DNA from: JANWXD01 sp037446115
Lineage (GTDB): Bacteria > Acidobacteriota > Terriglobia > Bryobacterales > Bryobacteraceae
Length of the DNA: 38,455 bases
Assembly (NCBI GenBank): GCA_037446115.1
Contig: JBBIJF010000037.1
Span: 1-38,455, forward strand
Direction: 5' to 3'
In this document: positions 10,592 to 18,116 of the stretch, one piece after another
Numbering within the stretch: the first letter of the stretch is position 1
Layout: every line of letters begins with the position of its first letter
Notes under the pieces: generated by a model
The model's database searches: none
Told to the model about the DNA's origin: nothing
Seen by the model: only the letters and a program-made list of their open reading frames with translations
Position numbers and translations under genes: made by a program

Positions 10592-12484
10592 CTAGCCTTG
10601 GTGTGCGGGTTCCCGGCCACCTGAAGGCCGCGATGCCGGTGAGGTTGCGGTGTTTGCCGCTGCCGGATCAGGGCGAGTCGGGCGGATCTTCTCACCGCCC
10701 CCGTCTTCCTTTGGCGCCAGGGCCCGCAGCTCCGCCAGGAGTCTGTCGAGATCCGCTCCCTCGCGGCGGCAGGCCTGCTCGATTGTGACCACCCGCGCCA
10801 TGGTCCGTCGCAGAACCGGATTGCGCAATGGAGCAAAGCCGTGGCGCAGGAAGATCTCCAGTGATTCTGGATACCGCGCCAGTACGTCAGCCACGCGGGT
10901 TTCGGGTCCGAGCAGAAGCGGTTGTGCCGATCCGGTTTCGGATAACGGTTGCCGCTCGAGTTGGATTCCTTTGCGCATACAACGGACCAGATCCGCGGCC
11001 CAGAGGCTCAGCCCAGCGACTTCGAGGAAACCGCTGGCGCCCATGATCGGGTAGGCCCGCACCGTGTAATCGGTGGCGATTTCGCTCGCGACCCGAAGCC
11101 CGTTGCCAAGGTTCAGCAGCAGAAACGCGTTCCACAGTGGAGGAAGCTGTCTCAAATCGAGGCCGCACAGCGTGGGAACTACTTTCGACGAAACGCCTAC
11201 AATCATCAGCGTGATGAAGCCCACCGTCAGCGCGTGCCGGTAAGCGCCGAAGAAGGCGTGCGAAAAAGGCGAGGAGGCGCCGGTCAGGGGCTTGTAGATC
11301 CACAAGTCGTAGGTCGGCATTACGGCCAGCATGGCCGCGGCAATCATAAACCAGGCGTAGGCAGCACGAACAAATTTCAACCCCCGGTCATGCTCTGCTT
11401 GCGGAACGGGGCCGAAGAGGCGATATTGTCGTGGCGTGCCCAGCGCGGCGGCCAGCAATACAAACGAGGCGATCTGAGGACCGGCCAGCCACGCCATCCG
11501 CCCCGTGAGCATGGCCGCCAGGAACGTCCCCGCGCTCACCGCCACCGATCCGTTGAGGCCCCACAACAGGAAGCGTCGCCAAGCGGCTGAGGGTTCGCGA
11601 AAGCCGTACGCGTGCGGCAGAAACCGCAGTGAGACGCCCAGGATCATCATGACGGCAACCCCCAGCAGTTGCACGTCGCGGTAGGGCACATTAAAAGCGG
11701 CGACGCGCCGCAGGAACTCCTCGCGACTCGACACGTTCTCAAACAGCCAGAAGACGACCGGGGTCGCTGCGGCCGCCACCAGGAACCACACACACGAAGA
11801 AATCACAAAGGCATCGTAGACCTCGCGCTTGGCAGCCCTGACGAACGTTTCGTGCAGGACCCGACAGAGTAGTGCGACGCTTGCCAGTTGCAGCAGGCCG
11901 CCCGAGATTCCGAGGATGAGAAAACCGGCACGAGGCGCCGTAAGGTGCCCCGCCGTCACCAGCACAATACCCGCTAGCATCAGCGGGAGCGTGCTGAGGG
12001 CCATGGCAGGCCGGGCGAGCGCCGTGTGCTTGAAGCGCGGAAAGGCTTGGTAGGCGAAGCCCATGATGAACAGGCCTACGAAACCGAAGACCATCGCGTT
12101 GCCATGGGCCAGCACCCAGGAGTAATCCACGCCCGCGAAGTCACGGCTGCGCCCGATCAGGAACAGGTTGAGTGCGCCCCACGAGCAACCCAGCGTCAAC
12201 AGCACTGCCAGACCTGCGGCGAAGAAGGGCCGATAGATCGTGTCCGCGCGGGAGGGAGTATTGGCGCCAGTATCGTCGCAGCATTCGGCGGCTTCTCGCA
12301 GCTCTTCGAGCAACTGATCCAGGGGGACGCCGTGCAGGCGTGCAAACCAGGCCACGGTCTCCCGCGGCCCGTGCGGCCCGCCGCAGCCGCGCAGGCCATA
12401 TCGGTCGAGCACAAGCCGCGCGGACGGAAAGCGCCGGATGAGGTCCGGCAGCATCGTCTCGCCGGTGACTGGCCACTCTTGCAT
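10592..12484 (-). CDS. NnrS-like haem/copper membrane protein with two DUF1858 domains
   Basis: 630-residue polytopic membrane protein. The core (about residues 85-500) has roughly a dozen hydrophobic helices and NnrS-like signatures: AHGNAMVFGFVGLFIMGF, HALTVGFITLMIVGVSSKV and VYDAFVISS. NnrS proteins bind haem and copper and protect against nitric oxide (family knowledge). The core is bracketed by two soluble DUF1858-type domains. One is at the N-terminus (LPDLIRRFPSARLVLDRYGL, then a CGG motif); the other is near the C-terminus (VADVLARYPESLEIFLRHGF, about 525-585). A Pro/Gly-rich tail follows. It lies 17 bases after the hemerythrin gene, so the two are probably one NO-stress unit. The ATG start at 12484 has only a weak ribosome site. 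Confidence 0.82.
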   Translation of the reverse strand: MQEWPVTGETMLPDLIRRFPSARLVLDRYGLRGCGGPHGPRETVAWFARLHGVPLDQLLEELREAAECCDDTGANTPSRADTIYRPFFAAGLAVLLTLGCSWGALNLFLIGRSRDFAGVDYSWVLAHGNAMVFGFVGLFIMGFAYQAFPRFKHTALARPAMALSTLPLMLAGIVLVTAGHLTAPRAGFLILGISGGLLQLASVALLCRVLHETFVRAAKREVYDAFVISSCVWFLVAAAATPVVFWLFENVSSREEFLRRVAAFNVPYRDVQLLGVAVMMILGVSLRFLPHAYGFREPSAAWRRFLLWGLNGSVAVSAGTFLAAMLTGRMAWLAGPQIASFVLLAAALGTPRQYRLFGPVPQAEHDRGLKFVRAAYAWFMIAAAMLAVMPTYDLWIYKPLTGASSPFSHAFFGAYRHALTVGFITLMIVGVSSKVVPTLCGLDLRQLPPLWNAFLLLNLGNGLRVASEIATDYTVRAYPIMGASGFLEVAGLSLWAADLVRCMRKGIQLERQPLSETGSAQPLLLGPETRVADVLARYPESLEIFLRHGFAPLRNPVLRRTMARVVTIEQACRREGADLDRLLAELRALAPKEDGGGEKIRPTRPDPAAANTATSPASRPSGGREPAHQG

Positions 12485-12501
12485 AGCCCCACTATTGCGC
12501 C

Positions 12502-12984
12502 CTAGGATGGCCGCTGCTTGCGGTACTCGAGAAGCGTCGTGGCTTTGCGTCGCATCTCCTGCATGCGCTCCAGCAGGGACTCCTGCTGCTCGGCGGGTAA
12601 GCGCTCGATGTAGAGCGAGAGCCCGTCACAGGTCACGGGATGTTCCCAGATGAGGTCCAGGTAGCTTTCCGCAGCGCGTGCGTCGTTGGCATCCCAGGCC
12701 GGCTTGGAACTCAGTTCCGCCAGAGCCGCGACAGCCCGGAATACGCCGTCGTGCTCGACCAACAGTCGCTGGAGCCGCCCTTCGCCGAGGAATCCTTTGA
12801 GGCTGGGGTAGAGATACCGCTCTTCGAACTCGAAATGCGGCCCCACCAGGCGATCGGCTTCAGCCAGCACGGCACGCAACCGCGCAGGGTCGCGCTGCTC
12901 GATCGCATTCCGAACGTCAAAGAGCGCCTGCACCACCTTCGTGTGGTCGCTGTGGAATTCGTTGATCAGAGTGGATGTCGCCAT
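12502..12984 (-). CDS. Hemerythrin-like (HHE) protein
   Basis: 160-residue four-helix hemerythrin-family protein that would hold a non-haem di-iron centre. Candidate ligands are visible in order: FHSDH (His14), PHFEFEERYLYP (His50, Glu54), LLVEHDGVF and IWEHPVTCDG. Related bacterial proteins sense or scavenge O2 or NO, or help repair iron-sulfur centres after NO damage; here the NnrS neighbour and divergent nitrate-reductase operon favour NO handling. The ATG at 12984 is chosen over an upstream TTG (13008) because GGAGG lies just ahead of it. A CRP/FNR-family box lies upstream at a class II position. Confidence 0.87.
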   Translation of the reverse strand: MATSTLINEFHSDHTKVVQALFDVRNAIEQRDPARLRAVLAEADRLVGPHFEFEERYLYPSLKGFLGEGRLQRLLVEHDGVFRAVAALAELSSKPAWDANDARAAESYLDLIWEHPVTCDGLSLYIERLPAEQQESLLERMQEMRRKATTLLEYRKQRPS

Positions 12985-13026
12985 TGCCTTACGCCCTCCG
13001 GATACCAAAGGAAGATTCTGTCAACC

Positions 13027-13070
13027 AGAATACGACCGCCGGGACCGCAGATCCTGTGACCAAAGTCACC
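13027..13070 (-). promoter_or_regulatory. Candidate class II CRP/FNR-family promoter of the hemerythrin-nnrS unit
   Basis: The palindrome TGTGA-CCAAAG-TCACC (13055-13070) matches the CRP/FNR-superfamily half-sites TGTGA-N6-TCACA at nine of ten positions. On the minus strand a -10-like TATTCT sits at 13032-13027, and no good -35 hexamer is seen at the usual distance. A start near 13020 would place the palindrome centre at about -42, the classical activating position for CRP/FNR proteins. The regulator gene is not in the window. Confidence 0.5.
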
Positions 13071-13076
13071 AAAGTC
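13059..13076. repeat. Tandem 9-bp direct repeat in the divergent promoter region
   Basis: ACCAAAGTC occurs twice with no gap (13059-13067 and 13068-13076). It overlaps the CRP/FNR-like palindrome. It could be a second regulator site, as response regulators often bind direct repeats, or a small duplication. Confidence 0.6.
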
Positions 13077-13101
13077 GATGGGAAAAACAGATAAAAAGGT
13101 C

Positions 13102-13129
13102 TTGACATAGAGTACCGGCATTGTACACT
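13102..13129 (+). promoter_or_regulatory. Sigma-70 promoter of the rrf2-nar-act operon
   Basis: TTGACA (13102-13107) and TACACT (13124-13129) are separated by 16 bp, giving a perfect -35 and a fair -10. The expected start is near 13136, about 15 bases before the Rrf2 gene. The CRP/FNR-type palindrome at 13055-13070 is centred about 73 bases upstream of that start, a class I distance. Confidence 0.75.
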
Positions 13130-13144
13130 TGTAGATGAACAAGT
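13127..13144 (+). promoter_or_regulatory. Candidate Rrf2 operator overlapping the -10 element
   Basis: ACTTGT-AGATGA-ACAAGT is a perfect 6-bp inverted repeat with a 6-bp centre. It starts within the -10 hexamer and covers the predicted transcription start, so a bound protein would block RNA polymerase. The first gene of the operon encodes an Rrf2 regulator, and members of that family commonly autoregulate in this way. Confidence 0.55.
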
Positions 13145-13150
13145 CGTCAA

Positions 13151-13624
13151 ATGCTCTCTCACACGGCCGAATACGCGCTGCGCGCTCTGGTTCACCTGGC
13201 GGCGCTGCCAGCTGGCAAGGTCATACTCGGCAAGGACTTGGCAGACAGAGCGGCCATCCCCGCCAGATACCTCTCCAAGATCCTGTGGGTGTTGGGTAAC
13301 GCCGGGATCATTGATGCCACGCGGGGATCCGGCGGCGGGTACCGTTTGCGCCGTCCCGCCCGGGAAATTCGGCTGGCGGAAGTCGTGGACCTGTTCGACA
13401 AAGCGCGTGCCCGGCCGGTGTGTCTGCTCGGCTGGAACCCCGAGTGCTCCGATGCAAAGCCCTGCCCGGCACATGCGGCCTGGAAGAACGTCCGGGATGC
13501 GTACATCCGCTTCCTGGAGACGACGACAATTGCCGACATCGCCCATCTACCGGGCGACCTTTGCCAGGCGGCGGAAGGCTCGGTTCCGGGCGCGGGCAAG
13601 GAGGGTTTTTGTGGACGGAATTAG
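13151..13624 (+). CDS. Rrf2-family iron-sulfur transcriptional regulator
   Basis: 157-residue Rrf2/IscR/NsrR-type regulator. The winged helix-turn-helix is at the N-terminus (LSHTAEYALRALVHLA, PARYLSKILWVLGNAGIID, RGSGGGYRL). The cluster segment contains CLLGWNPECSDAKPCPAH, that is C-x7-C-x5-C-x2-H, resembling the three-Cys-plus-His set of IscR and the Cys set of NsrR. A labile [2Fe-2S] or [4Fe-4S] cluster sensing NO, O2 or redox is inferred. It is the first gene of the nitrate/ACIII run, and its 3' end overlaps the dihaem cytochrome gene by 14 bases. An inverted repeat over its own promoter is the likely binding site. Which signal it senses is not shown by sequence. Confidence 0.9.
   Translation: MLSHTAEYALRALVHLAALPAGKVILGKDLADRAAIPARYLSKILWVLGNAGIIDATRGSGGGYRLRRPAREIRLAEVVDLFDKARARPVCLLGWNPECSDAKPCPAHAAWKNVRDAYIRFLETTTIADIAHLPGDLCQAAEGSVPGAGKEGFCGRN
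13598..13604 (+). promoter_or_regulatory. Ribosome-binding site fixing the narC start
   Basis: AAGGAGG lies inside the end of the Rrf2 gene, with six bases (GTTTTT) between it and GTG 13611. It supports that GTG, directly before a signal peptide, as the start of the dihaem cytochrome rather than the much longer open frame upstream. Confidence 0.8.
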
Positions 13625-14462
13625 GTTTTTAAGGACTCATTGGCTGATAATCGGTACGGCGTTGTTGCTCTCGCCGGCCCTAGCGCAGGAGGCCGCCGAC
13701 TTTTTCCGCCAGAATTGCGCCAGCTGCCATACCATCGGCGGCGGGCGGCTCACCGGACCGGACCTCAAGAATGTCACACGGCGCAAGGACCGAGCCTGGC
13801 TGATCGAGTTTATGCTCAACCCCCAGGCCATGCTGGACCGCGGAGATCCGTATGCCCTGAAGCTGCAACAGGAGGCTCGCGGCGTGGTCATGCCCACCAT
13901 CGCCGGTCTGACACGAGAACGCGCTGAGGCCCTGCTGAAGTTGATCGAAGCCGAATCCAAACTGGAAAAGTCGCAGTTTGCGGGCATTCAGATCACTGAC
14001 CGGCCGTTTACCCCGTACGAAATCTCCGAAGGGCGTCGCATCTTCACTGGAGAGCGCAAGTTGGCCGCCGGCGGACCTTCCTGCCTCGCCTGCCACTCCG
14101 TTGAGGGCACGCCCGGAATAGGTGGCGGGCGCCTGGGGCCGGATCTGACCCGCGTCTACGGGCGCCTTCAGGGGCGCAAGAATCTCGCCGCGTGGCTGAT
14201 GGCGCCGGCCACGCCGACGATGCAGTCCGTCTTCCGCAAGCACCCCCTTCGGCCGGAAGAGATCCTGCTGCTCGTGGCGTTCTTCGAGGACAAAGCCCGG
14301 AGCGGCCGGGAGGCAAGCGCCGTCGGCCTGCTGACATTCTTCCTGGCCGGTCTGGGCGGAACCGTGGTGGCCCTCATTCTGTTCGATTCCGCGTGGCGGC
14401 GGCGCTTCCGGGCCGTGCGCCGGCCACTGGTGTCTCCCGATGGAATGCGAGGTGTGCGATGA
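13611..14462 (+). CDS. narC: Dihaem cytochrome c of the nitrate reductase operon (NarC-like)
   Basis: 283-residue exported cytochrome. The GTG start is followed by a signal peptide ending near ALAQ (residue 26). Two haem c sites are visible: CASCH (36-40) and CLACH (158-162), each followed by a GGGRLTGPDL/GGGRLGPDL loop. Methionines in VVMPTIAGL and PTMQSVF are candidate sixth ligands. A C-terminal membrane helix (about 242-265) anchors it facing the periplasm. Position directly before narG, overlapping it by ATGA, matches the Thermus nar operon, where dihaem NarC is part of the membrane nitrate reductase. Here it could carry electrons between ACIII and NarGHI. The symbol rests on context and architecture rather than an alignment. 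Confidence 0.85.
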   Translation: MDGIRFLRTHWLIIGTALLLSPALAQEAADFFRQNCASCHTIGGGRLTGPDLKNVTRRKDRAWLIEFMLNPQAMLDRGDPYALKLQQEARGVVMPTIAGLTRERAEALLKLIEAESKLEKSQFAGIQITDRPFTPYEISEGRRIFTGERKLAAGGPSCLACHSVEGTPGIGGGRLGPDLTRVYGRLQGRKNLAAWLMAPATPTMQSVFRKHPLRPEEILLLVAFFEDKARSGREASAVGLLTFFLAGLGGTVVALILFDSAWRRRFRAVRRPLVSPDGMRGVR

Positions 14463-17400
14463 AGCCGAATGGCGGCTTGACCTGGATTAAAGACGAAGTC
14501 AAACCCAAGCTGCGCAGTTGGGAGGAGTTCTACCGCAACCGCTGGCAGCACGACAAGATTGTCCGCAGCACGCACGGTGTCAACTGTACGGGCGGCTGTT
14601 CCTGGCAGATCTACGTCAAAGACGGCATCGTGACGTGGGAAATGCAGGCCCTCGATTACCCGTCTCTGGAAGCTGGCCTCCCCCCCTACGAGCCCCGCGG
14701 CTGCCAGCGCGGTATTTCCTACTCCTGGTACTTATACAGTCCTCTACGGGTCAAATACCCGTACGCGCGAGGCACGTTGCTCGATCTGTGGAAGGCGGCG
14801 CGGGCGGAGCATGAGGATCCGGTGGAGGCCTGGGCGTCGCTCGTCGAGAATCCTGAGCGGCGCGCCCGCTGGCAGCGTGCCCGCGGCAAAGGCGGCTTCC
14901 GCCGCGTAGACTGGGACACCGCCGTCGAACTGATCGCCGCGGCCTGCATCTATACCATTCGCAAATACGGCCCGGATCGGATTGCGGGCTTCTCGCCGAT
15001 TCCCGCCATGTCCATGATCAGTTACGCGGCCGGAGCTCGCATGCTGCAGTTGATGGGCGGCGTCTCGCTTTCCTTTTACGACTGGTATTGCGATCTGCCG
15101 CCGGCTTCTCCGGAGACCTGGGGCGAGCAAACGGACGTCCACGAGTCGGCCGACTGGTACAACGCCAAACTGCTGGCGGTCATGGGATCCAACCTCAACA
15201 TGACCCGCACCCCGGACTGCCATTTCGCCTCCGAGGCACGCCACAACGGCTCCAAGATGTGGGTGTTTTCGCCGGACTTCAGCCAGGTCTCCAAGTACGC
15301 TGACGAATGGGTGGCGATTAACGCCGGCCAGGACGGCGCGTGGTGGATGGCGGTCAATCATGTGCTGCTCAAAGAGTTCCACCACGAGCAACAGGTTCCT
15401 TACTTTCTGGATTACCTGCGGCAGTATACGGATGCGCCCTTCCTGGTGGAGCTCGAGCCCCTGGAGCACGGTTACCGCCCCGGCCGGCTGGTGCGGGCCA
15501 ACCGCCTGAAAACTTACAGGGAGGTGGAGAACGGCGACTGGAAGTTTCTGATGTGGGATCGCGGCGATAGCCGCCCCAAGATGCCCGTGGGCACCGTCGG
15601 TTTCCGCTGGGGATCGGAGAAAGGTAAGTGGAATCTGATGCTGCGGGACGGGCTTGACGGCAGCGAGATCCGCCCCGCGCTTACGTTCCTGGAAGAGCAT
15701 GACGCGGTCGTGCAGGTGTGCTTCGATGATTTCGGCGAGGCCCGCCTGCTCTGGCGCGGAGTGCCGGTCAAGCGTCTCCAGACCGCTTCCGGCGATACGA
15801 TCACTGTGACCTCCGTCTATGACCTGCTGATGGCCCAGTACGGCGTCGCCCGCGGACTCGAGGGTGACTACCCGCACGACTACAACGACGATCTGCCCTA
15901 CACGCCGGCGTGGTCGGAAAAGTATACCGGAATGGGCCGGGATCTTGTGATCCGCTTCGCCCGCGAGTGGGGCCGGACCGCCTTGCTGACTCGCGGCAAG
16001 TGCATGGTCATCATCGGTGCGGGCATTAATCACTGGTACCACAACAACCTGATGTACCGTGCTGCAATTCACGCGCTCATGTTTTGCGGGTGCGTGGGCG
16101 TCAATGGCGGCGGGCTGGCGCATTACGTCGGGCAGGAGAAGCTGGCGCCGATGGAGTCGTGGTCTGCCATCGCCTTCGCCCGCGACTGGTACCCGGCCGC
16201 CCGTCAGCAGAACGCCCCGAGCTGGCATTACATCCACAGCGACCAGTGGCGGTACGAAAAAGAGTTCACCGACTACCACACCGTGCCGCAAAACGGCCGG
16301 CCGGACTCCATCGCGCGCGGCCACACCGCCGACCTTCAGGTCCGGGCCGTCCGTAACGGCTGGTTGCCTTTCTATCCGCAGTTCGATCGCAACCCGCTCG
16401 ATGTTGTCCGGCAAGCCCGGGCCGCCGGCGCCAAGTCTCCGGAGGAAATCACGGCCTGGATTGTTACACAGCTCAAGGAGCGGAAACTGCGGTTCGCAGT
16501 GGAAGATCCCGACGCTCCGGAAAACTGGCCGCGGGTGTGGTTTATCTGGCGCGGCAATGCGTTGCTGTCCAGCGCCAAAGGCCACGAGTACTTCCTCAAG
16601 CACTACCTCGGCACGCACACCAACGCCATCGCCGAGGATCTGGCCCGTGATTCCGTCCGCGAAATCGTCTGGCGCGATCCCGCTCCCCAGGGAAAGATGG
16701 ATCTGGTTGTAGATCTCAATTTCCGCATGGATACCTCAGCCCTGTATTCCGACATCGTTCTCCCCGCAGCCACCTGGTACGAAAAGGCGGACCTCAACTC
16801 CACGGATCTCCACAGTTTTATTCACCCGCTCTCGGCGGCCGTCCCTCCGTGCTGGGAATCCAGGAGCGACTGGCAGATCTTCCGGACCATCGCCCGGAAA
16901 TTCTCCGAGCTCGCCGCCAAGCATCTGCCCGACCCGGTCGAGGACGTGATCGCGACGCCGCTGGCGCACGACACCCCGGCCGAGATCGCGCAACCGGAAA
17001 TGAAGGATTGGCTCCTGGGTCAGGTGGAAGCTGTTCCGGGAAAAACCATGCCGGCCCTGCGCGTGGTCACACGCGACTACAAGAATCTCTACAACCAGTT
17101 CGTCTCGCTCGGCCCGCTGATCAGGGACGCCGGACTGGGAGCACACGGCACCCATTACCGCGCCGAAGACTTCTACGACGACTTGCTGCGTACGGTCCCT
17201 GCCGTTTCCTGGGACGGCAAACAGTACCCCTCGCTGTTCGAGGACGAACAGGTCTGCGACGCGATCCTGCGTTTCGCCACGGTGACCAACGGAGAGCTGG
17301 CCTGGAGATCTTACCGAAACATGGAGGAAAAAGTTGGCCTCCCGCTCACCCATCTTGCGGAAAAGAGCCGGAGTGTGCGCGTCACTTATAAAGAGCTGCA

Positions 17401-18100
17401 ATCGCGGCCGCAGCGCTTCGTCAACAGCCCCATGTGGTCCGGGCTGCTGGATAACGGTCGCGCCTACGCACCCTTTACGTACAACGTCGAATGCCTCGTT
17501 CCGTGGAGAACGCTCACCGGGCGGCAGCATTTCTATCTCGATCATCCGGGTTACCTGGATTTCGGTGAACATCTGCCCACCTACAAGCCAAAGCCACTCC
17601 CCACCCAATACGCCGACCTGCGCTTCAGCCGCGAGGCCGGCCCTACGAAAATGCTGAACTTTCTGACGCCGCACGGTAAGTGGCATATCCACTCTACCTA
17701 CGGCGATAACCACCGCATGACCACTCTGTCCCGAGGGGTGGAGCCCTTGTGGATGAACGACAAGGATGCAGCCGAGATCGGTATTCGGGACAACGACTGG
17801 GTGGAAGTACATAATGACCACGGCGTGGTGGTTACCCGCGCGGCGGTGAGCGCCAGAATCCCGCGCGGCGTCTGCATTCAGTACCACTCCCCCGAGCGCA
17901 CCTACTCCGTGCCGAAGTCGCCCCTGCGAGGGTACCGGCGTGCGGGCGGGCACAACAGCCTCACGCGCGCCCGTCTCAAGCCCAACCTTATGGTGGGAGG
18001 GTACGGACAGTTCACCTATCACTTCAACTACTGGGGTCCCACGGGCGTGAACCGGGACACGCACGTGTTGGTCCGCAAACTCCCGGACCTGAAATGGTGA
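14459..18100 (+). CDS. narG: Respiratory nitrate reductase alpha subunit
   Basis: 1213-residue Mo-bisMGD subunit that reduces nitrate to nitrite on the cytoplasmic side. The FS0 iron-sulfur ligands are His39, Cys43, Cys47 and Cys82 (HGVNCTGGC then PRGCQRG), exactly ten residues earlier than in E. coli. The molybdenum ligand Asp212 lies in WYCDLPPASPETWGEQTDV, equivalent to E. coli Asp222. This marks it as NarG rather than a periplasmic Nap/DMSO-type enzyme. There is no twin-arginine export signal, so it stays cytoplasmic. The ATG at 14459 overlaps the narC stop; the open frame extends further upstream but that part is antisense-like filler in the narC gene. narH follows after 16 bases. Confidence 0.98.
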   Translation: MKPNGGLTWIKDEVKPKLRSWEEFYRNRWQHDKIVRSTHGVNCTGGCSWQIYVKDGIVTWEMQALDYPSLEAGLPPYEPRGCQRGISYSWYLYSPLRVKYPYARGTLLDLWKAARAEHEDPVEAWASLVENPERRARWQRARGKGGFRRVDWDTAVELIAAACIYTIRKYGPDRIAGFSPIPAMSMISYAAGARMLQLMGGVSLSFYDWYCDLPPASPETWGEQTDVHESADWYNAKLLAVMGSNLNMTRTPDCHFASEARHNGSKMWVFSPDFSQVSKYADEWVAINAGQDGAWWMAVNHVLLKEFHHEQQVPYFLDYLRQYTDAPFLVELEPLEHGYRPGRLVRANRLKTYREVENGDWKFLMWDRGDSRPKMPVGTVGFRWGSEKGKWNLMLRDGLDGSEIRPALTFLEEHDAVVQVCFDDFGEARLLWRGVPVKRLQTASGDTITVTSVYDLLMAQYGVARGLEGDYPHDYNDDLPYTPAWSEKYTGMGRDLVIRFAREWGRTALLTRGKCMVIIGAGINHWYHNNLMYRAAIHALMFCGCVGVNGGGLAHYVGQEKLAPMESWSAIAFARDWYPAARQQNAPSWHYIHSDQWRYEKEFTDYHTVPQNGRPDSIARGHTADLQVRAVRNGWLPFYPQFDRNPLDVVRQARAAGAKSPEEITAWIVTQLKERKLRFAVEDPDAPENWPRVWFIWRGNALLSSAKGHEYFLKHYLGTHTNAIAEDLARDSVREIVWRDPAPQGKMDLVVDLNFRMDTSALYSDIVLPAATWYEKADLNSTDLHSFIHPLSAAVPPCWESRSDWQIFRTIARKFSELAAKHLPDPVEDVIATPLAHDTPAEIAQPEMKDWLLGQVEAVPGKTMPALRVVTRDYKNLYNQFVSLGPLIRDAGLGAHGTHYRAEDFYDDLLRTVPAVSWDGKQYPSLFEDEQVCDAILRFATVTNGELAWRSYRNMEEKVGLPLTHLAEKSRSVRVTYKELQSRPQRFVNSPMWSGLLDNGRAYAPFTYNVECLVPWRTLTGRQHFYLDHPGYLDFGEHLPTYKPKPLPTQYADLRFSREAGPTKMLNFLTPHGKWHIHSTYGDNHRMTTLSRGVEPLWMNDKDAAEIGIRDNDWVEVHNDHGVVVTRAAVSARIPRGVCIQYHSPERTYSVPKSPLRGYRRAGGHNSLTRARLKPNLMVGGYGQFTYHFNYWGPTGVNRDTHVLVRKLPDLKW

Positions 18101-18116
18101 GGAAAGGAGCACCGCG

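Noticed and set aside
10575..10630. Inverted repeat CGGCCTTCAGG / CCTGAAGGCCG as terminator of the NnrS-like gene
   Set aside because: The arms are exact (11 bp), but the loop is 34 bases, the repeat lies partly inside the coding end, and no T-run follows on the minus strand.
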